NCBI GenBank assembly: GCA_002633005.1
Contig: NMRA01000171.1
Span: 711,093-775,092 of the forward strand
Length of the DNA: 64,000 nucleotides
Direction: 5' to 3'
Source: Phoronis australis
Lineage: Eukaryota > Phoronida > Phoronidae
The first letter of the stretch is position 1, and every line of letters begins with the position of its first letter. Under the pieces are notes generated by a model that saw nothing but the letters and a program-made list of their open reading frames with translations, was not told where the DNA came from and searched no databases. Below are positions 63,927 through 64,000 of the stretch, piece by piece. Position numbers and translations under genes: made by a program.

Positions 63927-64000
63927 CAGGGGCGGATCCAGGATTTTGAGTGGGGGGGGTAGCACAGAGCATTAGCCAGGATTTTGCCCGACAGACATTC
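63927..64000. mobile_element. MITE copy 3, cut by the window end
   Basis: Starts CAGGGGCGGATCCAGGATTT and continues AGCACAGAGCATTAGCCAGG, the reverse complement of copies at 23845 and 30789. The far end lies beyond the window. Confidence 0.85.

Overview
This is eukaryotic, intron-rich genomic DNA from an animal, most likely a marine invertebrate deuterostome such as a hemichordate or lancelet. The clues are one multi-exon receptor gene spread over about 59.5 kb with GT-AG introns, low-density coding sequence, and many interspersed repeats (LINE, LTR, tyrosine-recombinase, foldback and rolling-circle-like elements). The species cannot be fixed from the sequence alone. One run of N (18851-19069) and single N positions (4702, 31177, 44467) mark assembly joins.

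The window holds essentially one complete host gene, on the minus strand from 61469 down to 1971: a single-pass receptor guanylate cyclase of the natriuretic-peptide-receptor type. I could place 23 coding exons with matching splice phases, including small ones that are not long open frames (exons 11, 14 and 23). They give a protein of about 1055 residues: signal peptide, periplasmic-binding-protein-like extracellular ligand domain (exons 1-9), one membrane helix (exon 10), kinase-homology pseudokinase (exons 11-17), coiled-coil linker (exon 18) and class III cyclase catalytic domain (exons 19-23). One splice donor, after exon 19 inside the catalytic core, is not canonical.

The introns are full of mobile DNA. 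Intron 7 (23641-36812) carries a 5-bp-duplication MITE twice, a LINE endonuclease fragment, a broken tyrosine recombinase with LTR-like flanks, two solo LTRs and a large array that looks like a Helentron-type (DINE/HINE-like) non-autonomous element. Intron 2 (41586-51726) holds a second, cleaner copy of that array. Introns 3 and 4 hold a tRNA-like SINE head joined to a long hairpin, and a near-perfect palindrome. Intron 1 (51834-61254) holds a decayed protein-primed-type DNA polymerase B gene, a duplicated block, the inverted partner of the intron 4 palindrome and two short MITEs. Intron 16 holds a LINE C-terminus next to an unusual foldback element built from about fifteen 20-21 bp units.

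The best candidates for something undescribed are the Helentron-like family, whose ~432 bp core repeat carries perfect DR1 nuclear-receptor-type half-site pairs; the 21-bp quasi-palindromic array element; and the aberrant donor in the cyclase core.
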